From: Diprion similis
Lineage: Eukaryota > Arthropoda > Insecta > Hymenoptera > Diprionidae
Length of the DNA: 64,000 bases
Direction of reading: 5' to 3'
Assembly: GCF_021155765.1 (NCBI RefSeq)
Contig: NC_060110.1
Span: 18,870,001 to 18,934,000 of the forward strand
Part shown: piece after piece, positions 25,201 to 35,245 of the stretch
Numbering within the stretch: position 1 is the first letter of the stretch
How the letters are laid out: each line of letters opens with the position of its first letter
Notes under the pieces: model-generated
What the model saw: the letters and a program-made list of their open reading frames with translations, nothing else
Databases searched by the model: none
What the model was told of the DNA's origin: nothing
Made by a program: the position numbers and the translations under genes

Positions 25201-27874
25201 CACCATGGCATCAGCTGTTCCATTAATTCTATTAATTAATTAGTTGCTTGGAATTTGATTCTTCGAATTCGATTATAAAATAATTGTTCATCAAATCTGT
25301 GGGGAAATTTCTTTCACATGCATTCGATAATCGGACAGTATGTGTAATGCGTTGCAAGAGAATCTCTGATGCATGAATTTAATATACACTGTACGTGTAA
25401 TATATTATTCATCGGATAGTGTTTAATTTAAAGATCTCCCTTAGGGCGAATCGATATTCCATGCAAATGTTGATTTTAAGCCGTTCTGACTGCCCTGATC
25501 GTGCTTAACGTAGTCCTCGGCAAACAGAACTCCACTTCAGTGCAATTCAGTGATTGATTTGCCAATTCAACTGACATAGTTTGTCAATGAATATATAAAG
25601 CAGCTTGTTTTCAAGAACGTTATATGCAGAGGAATAGCGATATATACGAGTTATTAATATTATACGCGATACAAGTTGTGGTAGTCAATCAAGGATAAAA
25701 ATTTCTTCCTAAGGCATTTCACGAATGCAATGCAGAGCAGCCGTTGCCAAATATTTCTTAAACGTTTTGTCCTCGCAATATTATTCATGGGGTGAGTATT
25801 TTCCACGAGTAAATAGAAAACGAGAAACGAATGCACGCGCCGGCCAAAAATATTCTCTCTATACCGTTTATATTTAACTTGATCATACATGTTTATCCTA
25901 TACAATATGCTAAAAATGAATAACAGAGACTCTTGCTTCTGCTGAAATGTCAATAATCCTTTACTGTTGTATTAATTGTAAGATTACCTATACTTTTCTC
26001 GCAAGAAAAGACGAACGATTTAACTTCTTTTTCATCCCGGTATTTCGAGGGGAAAAATTTAACCCCCAAAACATTTCTATACGCATATATGTCTTATCTG
26101 TGGGATACGAACAACGTGCGGTTAGCCCTAAGATCATTTTACCCATACCAGAGAGAATAAAAGAGCCTTGTATTTTCGATATTGGATGCCATCTATTCTG
26201 TGCGGTTCTTTTGTTCCTGGGTAAAAAAATTATTTTGCGTATACTTTGTCTGCATCGTCGGAGAATCCTTGAAGAAGGTGAGAAAGAAGGTATAAAGGTG
26301 ATATCAATCATTTGATCCTTATTCGACAGCAGACTTTTTTCACTTTATATTCTACTCTGCATTCCACGTGTATTTTGAACACGTACAAGGTGAGATACAT
26401 CTCTTATGCATTGTAATACGTGATGCATGCGTATAACAAAAAGAGCGAGGAAACGAATTGTTATTACTTTTAGAAACGACGTAATAGTCAGGCCATTCGG
26501 CGTAGAATAACGTATGTAGAGAATTTACGACAACTGTCCAGGGTTTCGAAGTAATTTAGTTTATTTTTCACCCTTTTAACTCCTTTCAGAGCTATGCGAT
26601 ATATACACGCAATTGTGTGTACGTACTTTTTATAACAACTTAATAACTCTGATCCTGCACGTGTACCGGAGTACTTTTTCATATTATTACAGTATAAGAC
26701 CAATTTTAATTTTCTTACCTTCAATATGTCTGATTGCTAATATTTATCCTTCACGTAATTTTACCGAAGATTGTTAAATAACTATTAGATTATAATACTT
26801 TTACTGAATATATACGAAAATCACATTTCAAGCGAGCACTCTGTTCATTCTTTCTTCTTCTTGATAACACAGGATACGTATCGTTCTTTTGTTGTCATCG
26901 GTAAAATATTGACGAACATCCATGTTCGCAGTTTGATAACATCGTTTCAAAATCGTGTCGTGGTTTTACCTGCGGTTTTATTTAAGTAGTAGCAATAAAA
27001 TATTTTCCGTCTCTACGTGCATCATGCAGACTTTTGTATGAGATTTCCCGAATACTTGTGATAAACGTGAAACCGCGTCCTGATCACGATTATCTGCAAA
27101 GCTGCGGTAAGCCGATTAAAACACACGGAATGAAATAATATCTGAAACTGCAGCCGCATCCTCCTCAAACTATAATAAGCATGCGATAAAACTTTTGTTT
27201 GTATATCGATAATCTTCAATTTTCGCAACCGTAACAAAGATTTTCTATTCGAGTAAATGACGAAGAATTTTTTTCCCCTTTATCCCAAACTGGAATTAAT
27301 TATAAGTTGAACGTGTGAAAATTATCATATGTCGCACTAGTTTGTATACGTATATAATATCGGTCGCGATATTATCCAGATTGCGTCACTTGAAAAACTC
27401 CGCAGGGTTGTTATACCCGATGAATAAAGTAGGGTTTTCGAGTCTTGTATCGTGAGAATGTGCCAGCAGGTTATAAGGCTTCGTTGTCACCGTATAAAAA
27501 CCAGTTGATGAGTTTATATGCGACGATAAAAGTGATCGTACCGAGTACGTGGGCGAAATATGTTTCGTTTTTCTCAATACATAAATTCCAAAGGGGGACT
27601 CAGTATAACGAACTTCAATTCGTGCCCTCAGTGTCGTCGGTGTATAATTATTAACGCTATTTTTATACGAGAATTTCTCACCTACTTATTTCTTCTTCTT
27701 ACTTGCCGTGGTAAATAATTATTTCCTTTTCTTTTTATCAATATTTCAGGAAGGTACGTCGGCTCGCGACCCATCAAGTTGCGGAAGAGCTCGTGGAAGC
27801 AAAGGAATTTGGACAGCGTTCGAAAGAAAGAAAAGGAAAAGCAGGCTCTGATCGGCTTACTCACCGGCAGGTGA
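9340..27874 (+). CDS. Rbm42: RNA-binding protein 42 homologue (single C-terminal RRM)
   Basis: Five exons (9340-9380, 9654-9877, 9970-10344, 10476-10670, 27750-27874) join in frame to 319 aa. The N-terminus (LRQMEDEMNRFEAEIGG) and VVRPVIGVNTYSQV match RBM42. A proline tract follows, with nine prolines around residue 75, then a low-complexity region. The signature AGGQTWEDTSLLEWDEDDF leads into an RRM with RNP2 IFCGDLG (218-224) and RNP1 KGFGFVSF (257-264). The last exon supplies RYVGSRPIKLRKSSW and a basic tail, as in other RBM42 proteins. The family binds mRNA and associates with hnRNP K and splicing/translation complexes. The last intron (10671-27749, 17,079 bp) is far larger than the others, interrupts the RRM, and contains an antisense gene. 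A possible poly(A) signal is at 28313-28318. Confidence 0.93.
10671..11799. other. Proximal part of the 17-kb Rbm42 intron
   Basis: AT-rich, with no coding signal on either strand. It ends where the antisense peptide-precursor gene terminates and would contain that gene's 3' untranslated region. Several TTTATT hexamers (minus-strand AATAAA) are present, for example within 11000-11300, but none can be assigned. Confidence 0.4.
11800..13483 (-). CDS. Candidate secreted neuropeptide/prohormone precursor, nested antisense in the Rbm42 intron
   Basis: Three exons (13263-13483, 12097-12275, 11800-11975) join in frame to 191 aa with good donors (GTAAAC, GTAAGA) and pyrimidine-rich acceptors. Residues 1-28 form a signal peptide ending LLVQC before APFLHH. 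The mature part has only two cysteines (C47 and C53, in DCSPGGRCW), enough for one small disulfide loop. Basic sites are RR (59-60), KK (101-102, before GVFTSRGWGAGGMPFS) and RR (171-172). The last segment, residues 173-191, starts with Gln and ends SYGWGPLGK-stop. Prohormone convertase and carboxypeptidase trimming would leave a C-terminal glycine for amidation, giving a ~17-residue peptide ending GWGPL-amide that could start with pyroglutamate. I cannot assign it to a named neuropeptide family; the architecture, not homology, supports the call. The other start choice is M4. Confidence 0.75.
13484..16584. other. Rbm42 intron, upstream of the nested antisense gene
   Basis: AT-rich with no recognisable gene. 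The first few hundred bases presumably hold the promoter or 5' untranslated exon of the nested minus-strand gene. Small open frames such as 13474-13668, 15537-15767 and 15922-16125 have no protein-like features. Confidence 0.4.
16585..16609. repeat. Poly(T) run of 25
   Basis: Uninterrupted T25 within the Rbm42 intron. It could be the poly(A) end of a minus-strand retro-insertion, but no element body or target-site duplication could be made out. Confidence 0.7.
16610..18567. other. Rbm42 intron segment with one exon-like minus-strand frame
   Basis: The minus-strand open frame at 16833-17222 (129 aa) contains a strong-looking 3' splice acceptor (pyrimidine run ending TTTTCCTGCAG, near 17095-17085) followed by a comparatively GC-rich frame. 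It could be an upstream exon of the nested minus-strand gene or a chance frame; no family was recognised. A short (TA)n lies near 17370-17386. Nothing else stands out. Confidence 0.3.
18568..18594. repeat. Homopolymeric C run of 27 (G27 on the minus strand)
   Basis: Uninterrupted C27 in AT-rich intronic DNA. The minus strand reads G27, a strong G-quadruplex candidate, and the plus strand an i-motif candidate. Length is probably polymorphic and prone to sequencing error. Confidence 0.85.
18595..21000. other. Rbm42 intron, AT-rich with microsatellites
   Basis: No coding signal. (TA)n lies at 19343-19379 and a poly(A) tract of about 20 near 19855-19874. Purine-rich A/G sequence lies near 20655-20715. 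A minus-strand open frame over the latter is only low-complexity Phe/Leu. Confidence 0.4.
21001..21300. promoter_or_regulatory. Compact GC/CpG-richer segment with CCAAT boxes inside the Rbm42 intron
   Basis: A CT-rich tract (21001-21036) is followed by CpG-rich sequence around 21125-21165, then two CCAAT-containing motifs, GGCCAATAGG near 21220 and CAGCCAATCG near 21249. This differs from the surrounding AT-rich intron and resembles a promoter or enhancer. No transcript could be attached to it. Confidence 0.3.
21301..27749. other. Distal part of the Rbm42 intron
   Basis: No gene recognised. (GT)n/(TA)n microsatellites lie at about 21601-21637 and a long (TA)n at about 22151-22207. The segment 24190-24430 is somewhat more GC-rich, without a supported reading frame. 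Around 25950-26315 both strands are open for more than 100 codons, but the translations show no family features. Confidence 0.4.
22151..22207. repeat. (TA)n dinucleotide microsatellite, about 57 bp
   Basis: Uninterrupted alternating T-A sequence in the Rbm42 intron, likely polymorphic and able to form cruciforms. Confidence 0.9.
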
Positions 27875-28841
27875 TGATGCGGCTGGTGTCCATATCGCCG
27901 TGTTCCTACGTCAACTTCTTGCGAAACCCCGAACCGACCTTGTCGACCATCTTCAAGTGGAAATCCTTGGGCTTTCATCTGTGTATAATATTTGCAACAC
28001 ATGTCGCGTTGTGTGCAATATTTAAGATATACAGTTTTAGCCAAAAGAGAAACGGAACTCTGGTTGAGGAGTACTGTTTAATTTATCTGTTACACGTGTA
28101 ACTTTTCATGGTACAGAAGTACCCTTCTAATTTCTATGGGGAAAAATACGTAACACCTGTTACTTACAGAAACGTACAATACTTTTTGTTTTGTAATTTT
28201 TCACACGTGTATGCCGATTGGATACTGATAGTAGTTGTAATAATCAAATTTGCTCTGGTGAGACTTTGTGCATATAAAAAAAAAAAAAAAAAAACACCAC
28301 TTCAGTATAATTAATAAAATCGCAACAGAATTGAAATGAATATTTCAAATTGGACTCAGAAGTTATTTTTATTTGCAACTACTTAATAAAACGAGATACG
28401 TTCCATTGTATGATCGAAGAAACATGCCTGTATCAGGTCTGTATAATGTATTAATCTTAACGTTCAATTTTAGACTCTGTACTTTTAACCTTGTTGTAAC
28501 TTTACCACAAGTATTACGTATGGATAGAAGTTTACACAAATCAAATTCATTTCCCGCAAACACCATTCGCCGTTGGAAAATAAGAAAATTGCAGATTGCA
28601 CGCTATTGTGACGAGTGGAGAGTAAACGAGCAGCTTCATAAAAAAAAAAGAAAAGAAAAGTACGTATCTGATATGAACCTTCGCAATCGAATTGAATTCG
28701 CTCAAAATGAAATCTGAACTTGCGCATGTATCCGTATATATTTGTTTCTAAGAATAATTGCCTGCAGCATTGTTCAGACTGTGTAAATAAGATCTTTGAC
28801 GTCTTGGAACGGGGTCCCATTATAAAACTTGACTTTTCAAA
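27875..28841. other. Rbm42 3' region and upstream region of the RSPH1 homologue
   Basis: A run of 18 A lies just before AATAAA at 28313-28318, the likely Rbm42 poly(A) signal about 440 bp past its stop; another AATAAA lies about 70 bp further on. Open frames here on both strands, such as 28373-28717 and 28485-28967 on the minus strand, overlap each other and look like chance frames. Confidence 0.4.
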
Positions 28842-31733
28842 ATGCCTGCAAGAACGGAGGCGAACGGCGAGGGTGGAGAAGAGGACCGCAATCCTCTCGG
28901 GGTGAATTTCTAAATTTGAATACCTGACTTGTGCTTGTAAACTCAGTCTCGACAAAGGGAACTTCAAACTCCTGAAAGAGTCTATGTCATAATATTCCTC
29001 CCCATACTGTATTCAAAGCCTTTTTAGAATGCGTAGAGTAGAAAATGCGATTATGCTCTTCTCTGCCAAAAATCTTCACTTATTTTATCTTGTATTACAC
29101 GACCAAATTTCCTTGGTGAAAATATCGACGAATACCAAATCCTCGAACCTTGAACATCAGGAATACGAAGGGGAACGAAACGAACAAGGCGAGAGACACG
29201 GTCAGGGTAAGGCACTGCTCCCAAACGGCGATATGTACGTCGGATCTTACTGCAAAGGATCGCGGCATGGTAAAGGACTCTACGTTTTTCGCAACGGAGC
29301 GCGTTACGAGGGCGAATGGCGCCGCGGCTTGAAGCATGGTCACGGGACATTTTGGTACCCGGACGGAACTAAGTACGAAGGTATAAAAGCCGGGCTTCCG
29401 GATCACCGGGAGGACGCGTGGGCGAGGAAATTTCACTAATGGTAAACCTGACCCTGAATGAACTCAGGAGATTGGAAACGCGACACCAAGTACGGCTTCG
29501 GTGCGTATTACTACGTGAACAAGGACGTCTACGAAGGATCCTGGAAGAAGAATCTGCGACACGGTATGGGAACGTACTTGTTCGTGGCGACTGGTACGAA
29601 ATTTAACGGGACTTGGATCAAGGACCGCATGCAGGGTCCAGGGCAACTCATTCATCCTCGGCACCGCTTCCACGGATTTTGGGAACTGAATCAGGTGGAA
29701 CAGCAAGTTTTATCTTATCGCAGTCTTATCTCGCTGCGAATTGTTGTGTCCACCATATCGAGTATCAACCGATTGACACCCTCGAGTGTGTCCAAATAAT
29801 TTAGCCCTACGGTCGAGGGTGCTTCACATTCGAGAACAACTGCATGCAGCATGGACATTACATTCACATCCGAGATCCGGATTACGACGAATCTCGAGAA
29901 GAGGTCGACACGCCTGTTGCTGTACGTATAGTCCCATCGCCAAGTTGTAAACGATCTTGGGCGATGGTTGTTAGCTTATAATGTCATACGATTTGTACAG
30001 TACTTCCAGTAAAGTATCTGAATTTTTTACTGCGTATCACGATTTATAAACAGCTGTATACACAGAGTAAAACTGTTGCAGGAAGACACTGTTGAGAGAA
30101 TGGTCGAGGAGGTACCTGAAACCACAGAGGAGGCAATAGAGGATGGAAAAGCGGTTACACAATCCAAGCCACCACTATTCGAAGAGCCATTGCCCTTGAA
30201 AAAGGGCGTCATACCCTTGTGGAGAGCCAGGTATATCACAGCGTATAATCCTGACCTGCTTCCATTGGAACCAGCGCCTTTGCAAGAGGAGGTAAGATGA
30301 TGGTATCATAAGAGTTTGAAATTCTTCGCTGGGGAAGTAAGATGCAGGCAATCGATTGAGCGGAAGTTCTTGATGTGATTGAACAAATGTCGGAAATGCA
30401 GTGAATAGGTTTTTTTTAGTAAAAGCCTAGGAAGTTGTTACTATGGATGTAGATTGACGTGACAAAGACTTACTTAGAGTAAGCAGCTGGCTTGAAAGAG
30501 AATGGAGAGTGTAAGGAAAATAGTCAGTGTAGAAGATAACTTGCCGCTTTTAGCCGAATTTTTACCATAAGGGGTGAAAGGAAAATGAGAAAAGTCGCTC
30601 ACCAGATTTATGAAACTGTGATTTGTAAACTGCATTCCATTATCACTGCCTCTGCCATTTTGTTTAGCTAATTTTTTTTCTCAATAGAAGTTTCCCAAAA
30701 ACGGAAAGAAAAGGTGGGAAAAATTCTAATGAATAATAGGCAAATATTCTACGTTGTCTATAATGTAAAATAATAAAATAACATTTGATTTTGAGTGCCT
30801 TCGTAAATAAATCAGAGAAATACGTAACGCTTAACAGAAGCGAGTGGAGAGATGGTTTAATTTTACTGGCAGCCAACTGCGTGATTTCTAATTACGTCTT
30901 CGCCGCAGAAAATACTAACATCAATTAGTAATCGCGTCTATAGTAAGCAGTTCCGGTCTTCCGCAGTTAGCTTTACCCGCATTTAATAGCATTAAAAACT
31001 ATATTAGGCAAACCAATTACAGAATATTACCTCATGAATTTATTGGGCATTATTAAGCTGCCGGAATAAGCAGGAAGTAAAATTCACCGTCAACCAGTTT
31101 CTGTTGAGGGGATGCTGCACTTGCGTTGAACCGGCTGAATGCCCTATTTAATACGAGTTTTTGCGTTAATCCCGAACGGAGTATAATAAAATGGATTTTC
31201 CTTCTGGTATAAATAATTTATAACTAATGAAACGACGCCTGCTATAGAAGTCGATAAAGGTTTGAAAAAGCTTGCTCGATCTATTGGTACAATAATTAAT
31301 GAAGCAGTTTTTAATTAAAAATATTATAGAATATCTGGATTGTTTAAAATAAAAGGGAAGTTCCATTCAAGTTCTCGGATTAAGATAATCTGAAAATCCC
31401 CAATCATGGAGATTTACTCGGGTACAGGATTGTCTTAAAAGTAACTGCATATTACATGACTGCATCACTTTTTCTTGTTAGAATAATTGTCTTGGGCTGT
31501 CGTGGTCGTGAATTTATTAAAATTGAAATTGACAAAATTGAATTGCCTCGCAGGCGTCTACGGATTCGCTAACTGATAAATGCGACGAGGATCTATGGCT
31601 TGAAGATATTGAATATCTGAAACACGAAGAAGGAGAGGGTGAATATCACGGCGAGGAAATCGAACGTGCAGAATATTTCGGGGACGATGATGCGACGAGT
31701 GCGGATGCTGTGTCAAGTGAAGATAAGTTTTAA
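28842..31733 (+). CDS. Rsph1: Radial spoke head 1 homologue (MORN-repeat axonemal protein)
   Basis: Six exons (28842-28901, 29161-29380, 29468-29694, 29805-29921, 30082-30291, 31554-31733) give 337 aa. After a short acidic N-terminus the [20 protein letters not shown] segment starts about six MORN repeats (motifs [48 protein letters not shown]). The conserved [10 protein letters not shown] follows, then a Glu/Asp-rich tail ending SSEDKF. Repeat number, spacing and the QHG segment match RSPH1, a component of the radial spoke head in motile 9+2 axonemes; in insects this predicts expression mainly in testis. The first exon (M-P-A-R...N-P-L-G) is inferred: it joins in phase 0 and reproduces the family pattern of acidic residues then G-EYEG. 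The alternative is a start at 29029 in continuous frame, which would give a non-family N-terminus. Confidence 0.88.
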
Positions 31734-32461
31734 TGACCACTCATTACCAGTCGTGAGTGTTCAAATTTTAAGGACAAGTTCGACAGATATTTGATAATGG
31801 CTATTATTACGATTCGTCTACTGTGCATAATTATTCGAATTAGAATTCACATTTATGACTTACGATAAGACGTTTGCTACTAACTTGCAGTACAGAAAAT
31901 AGTGTTCGGTCAACCGGAAATTGGGAAACTTTGAATTTCTACCATGTTTCTGTGTACGGATTTTTTTAAAAACGTTTTTTCAACCAGATATTAGTTCCTT
32001 TCACTTTATCTAGCGATCGTTTCAGCGTTAATTGCTTGAAGAGTTAGGAAGGTATATTCCTTGGGTGTGAAAATACATCTAGAACATCGTGGATTTATCA
32101 GCTGAGAAGATACGAGGAAAGTACGAAATCTGTTCGTCTTTTAACGAGGAATAGAATGGTGTATATAAAAGTCAGTTTCAGAATCCAGAAGTCAAGTTTG
32201 AAAAATTCAAATAAGGCTTTGAAGAGGAGAAATTGGATTATTAGAAAAAAAATTAAACATCAAATTCTGTGAAAACGTTCCAATTTAAAAAAAATTTATT
32301 TGGCATGTGAGTGTCGGCAAATTTCTGAAATTGGGAACTAGGAAAATTCAATGATAATCCACGATAAATATTTTTGTCGCACCTTATAATTTATATTTCA
32401 CATCGAAAAAGTATGAAAATACCGAAATGATACAGTGAAGAGATAATGTTGCGTAAAATGG
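31734..32461. other. Gap between the RSPH1 homologue and the piggyBac gene
   Basis: AT-rich, with no coding signal. I looked for a TTAA target site with an adjoining CCCT-type piggyBac terminus. TTAA occurs (for example near 32030, 32137 and 32253), but none is followed by sequence matching an inverted end on the other side of the transposase gene. Confidence 0.4.
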
Positions 32462-34359
32462 TTAGTCACGTACGCTGCAGAGCGGGCAGTACAGTGTACG
32501 ATGGTCTTCGCACAGAACCCGATTACAGTTTGCACAAACTGTCCGGGATTTTCGATCGTTAGATCTTGGGCAAAATGCACACCTTGCCCGCTTTCCAGGG
32601 GTACACTTTGCGCGGACCATAGGCTCTGCAATGTCCAAAATTTCTTCGATATACAATCGCAAGTTCCGACGTAGATTTACAATCTGTAGTCTCGCGCGAA
32701 GATGCGGCTCGATCAACGCTCTAACTAAAGTTTTCAAAAACTGTCTTCTAGCCAGTAACTGGTTGTTCCCATTAAAATTATAGAGCACCATTGCGTTGAT
32801 GCCTACTTGATCGAGCATGGCCATCCAAATTCTCATAGGCCATCGTAACGTTTTTCTCGCTGTGGTATACTCGTGGCACATTTGATTAAATGTATCTGTG
32901 CCACCTTTTGTTGAGTCGTAAAATTTGATAATTTCTGGTTTTTGTGACTTCTGATCGATTTCAGCAGTTTGATGGAAGGTTGAAAGTAAGAGAACAATTT
33001 TCTTCTTTTTTGGAGTGTAACAAACTAATGATTTGCTCTCATCGAATGCAAATCTTACGGATGAAACAGGCCCTGCTTTTCTAAAACTAGCAGGAATTTG
33101 TCTTCTATTTCTTTTGATTGTACCGACCATTGTTAGGGAATGATCTTGTAACATCTTGTCAAAGATCTCAATGGAAGAAAACCATTTATCACACGTCAGA
33201 TTTCTTGAGGTCCCATGAAGCGGCTCGGATAATTTTCGCAAGTAGTAAGATGGAACACTCTCGTCAGGCTCCGTCGTCACTTTCCCTACGTATGGCTCTG
33301 CGGTGTACATATAAAATGTCTGTGAATCATTCAACATGACAATTTTTATGCCGTATTTATCAGGCTTTAACCTGTTGTACACTTTAAATGGACAACGTCC
33401 CGGGAATGAAACCAATTGTTCATCAATTGTGCAATACGATGCTGGCGTGTAAAACTTCGTGCAGTTAGAGATAAAGGATTCCCACACTTCGCGTATTGGG
33501 GCAAATTTATCTATTTGTCTTCGCTGTGGTCTGGTATATTTATTGTCAAATCGTATCATCCTCGAGAGGAAGTTGTATCTGCGACTCGACATCGTTGCGC
33601 GATATATTACCGCACCATAATCAGCAGACCACAAGTCACCAACGTTTGTAGAAGATGTTTTCTGCAAGCCCGAGAAATAAAGTATTCCGATGAACGCTTT
33701 CAGTTCATCCAATCCCACGTTGCTGTACACATGATTTACATAATTTTCTGTTTCTACTGAATCTCGGTATCGTGTAATTTCTTCATTTGTATGAAGAACG
33801 ATTTTTTCCAGGATAGTGTTATTCAAGAGTAAACTCCATGCTTCGAGTGGAGTTCTAGCATTCCATGCTTCCCCAACTGGACCCGGTAAAAAACTCGAAA
33901 CATGATCTTGGTGATGTACTTTTTCTCGTGCCGCTGAGTACCACTGGTACCCGTCGTGTCCATGAATGACACTGGGTTTCCTAGGACGACAAGACGTTGC
34001 AGTGCCTCGAGTAGTTGGCCTTCCACGTTTCCTTCCAGTCGGGACCTTATGTTGTTGTTGACTTGCAGACTGTAAAAAATCAATTTTATACCATTACACT
34101 TCCATGGTCAGAAAAGAAAAAACACTAAATGGAAATATATTCGTGTAAAACGATGCAGTGTTCTTGTTCTTACCTCTGATTCACTTTCATCTGTGGTTTC
34201 CAAGTCAGATACAGTTTCTTCAGATTCGGAGTTTGTTACTTCTTCTATGTGATCGCTTTCGTCATCCGAAGACAGCCGGTCATTGCCTTGTTCTGTTTCT
34301 TCTTTCTCGCAGATTTTTTTGACTTCCTCAATACTTCGCAAATTATATCGGTGACTCAT
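32462..34359 (-). CDS. PiggyBac-family transposase, intact, two exons
   Basis: Exons 34174-34359 and 32462-34069 join in phase 0 to 597 aa, close to the 594 aa of the original piggyBac transposase. An acidic Ser/Glu/Asp-rich N-terminus is followed by a basic stretch (RKRGRP), then the DDE_Tnp_1_7-type core: TIDEQLV (D278), TCDKWFSS (D356) and FYDSTKGGTD (D447, D454). The 78-residue spacing between the first two acidic residues equals that of piggyBac. The C-terminus (about residues 550-593) is a Cys/His-rich zinc-binding domain with CAFCP, CANCNRVLCEDH and CPLC, used to bind transposon ends. No stop or frameshift interrupts it. I found no terminal inverted repeats or TTAA duplications, so it may be a recent element with ends I missed, or a host-retained transposase gene. 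Confidence 0.92.
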
Positions 34360-34984
34360 CTGCTTTCTTGATTCTGCTTATGAAAAAAAATGTGAATTCA
34401 TACATGTTTTTCTCTTGCAAAACTAATTGAGGAAATACGTAGAGAACTATGATAGCAATATGAGGCACATAGTTATTCGAAAATTTCACTCAGGAAGTAC
34501 GTAAATGATACTACAACTCAATTTCTGAGAACCAGAACCTAATTGCGCGATTCTAGGTGCAATATACAATTTGCAACAAAGGAATTAAATTGAATTACCT
34601 CAACGTAACAGTAACGTAAGTACCACAATGGAGTGTAAACACACCTGCCGCGGAACCCTAGTCTTCACTGTTCGTAAACAAGCACTGGCTGACGCTTTTA
34701 CCGACCTAACCTAAACCTACACCAATGCACTGAACCCACTGAACACTCTATGAATTATGTCACGAAGGTCGCGCGGAAACGTCGTCTGCTAGATTAGGGC
34801 CGTAATTCAAATTTGGGTTAGGGTGCACGTGCGGCCACTAGTGGGATTCTAGAACTTACACTGACACAATCTGCAAGCCTGTTGCTCTGTTTTTTCCTTC
34901 AGTTTTCTCGATAATTAGGCAGGAGCGAATGAATAAATTGACAGAGTACTTATAAACAATCAAAGAGTAATTACGGGCATACGG
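34360..34984. other. Upstream flank of the piggyBac gene
   Basis: More GC-rich than its surroundings at about 34640-34860, with a perfect 10-bp palindrome CCACTAGTGG at 34835-34844. No terminal inverted repeat recognisable as the partner of the other flank. It is likely to contain the transposase promoter. Confidence 0.4.
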
Positions 34985-35245
34985 CAGTTGAGCCAAATTA
35001 TTATTTTTCCGGTACGGACATGAGTTCGAGTCTGCAGCTACTCAACCCGCGGCCATGTGATAAGCCGCTGTCATTTTTTCAAGTTTTCTTTAAAATTGGT
35101 AAATAATTGAAATGAAATTGAGAAGCAATTAGAAGCGTGCATACTACGTGGGGCGAATTATCATTTTTTGTTAGGCACATACATACATGAGTTCAAACTG
35201 CCGCTACTTGACCGTCAGCCACGTCACGAGTCGGTCAGACTCTCG
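34985..35245. repeat. Degenerate direct repeat, period about 167 bp
   Basis: Two related segments share CATGAGTTC followed by a similar CTGC..GCTACT block, at 35019 and 35186 (offset 167). The preceding sequence (TTTTTTC..CAGTTTTCT..AATTAG) also recurs, giving at least two and possibly a partial third diverged copy. The open frame 35187-35573 starts inside the second copy and has no recognised domain. Confidence 0.5.

Noticed and set aside
25947-26315. Open frames longer than 100 codons on both strands at the same place
   Set aside because: The two translations mirror each other, lack domains and are not flanked by convincing start or splice context; most likely chance.
28485-28967. 160-aa minus-strand frame
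   Set aside because: It overlaps the RSPH1 first exon and opposing frames, with no family features or splice support.
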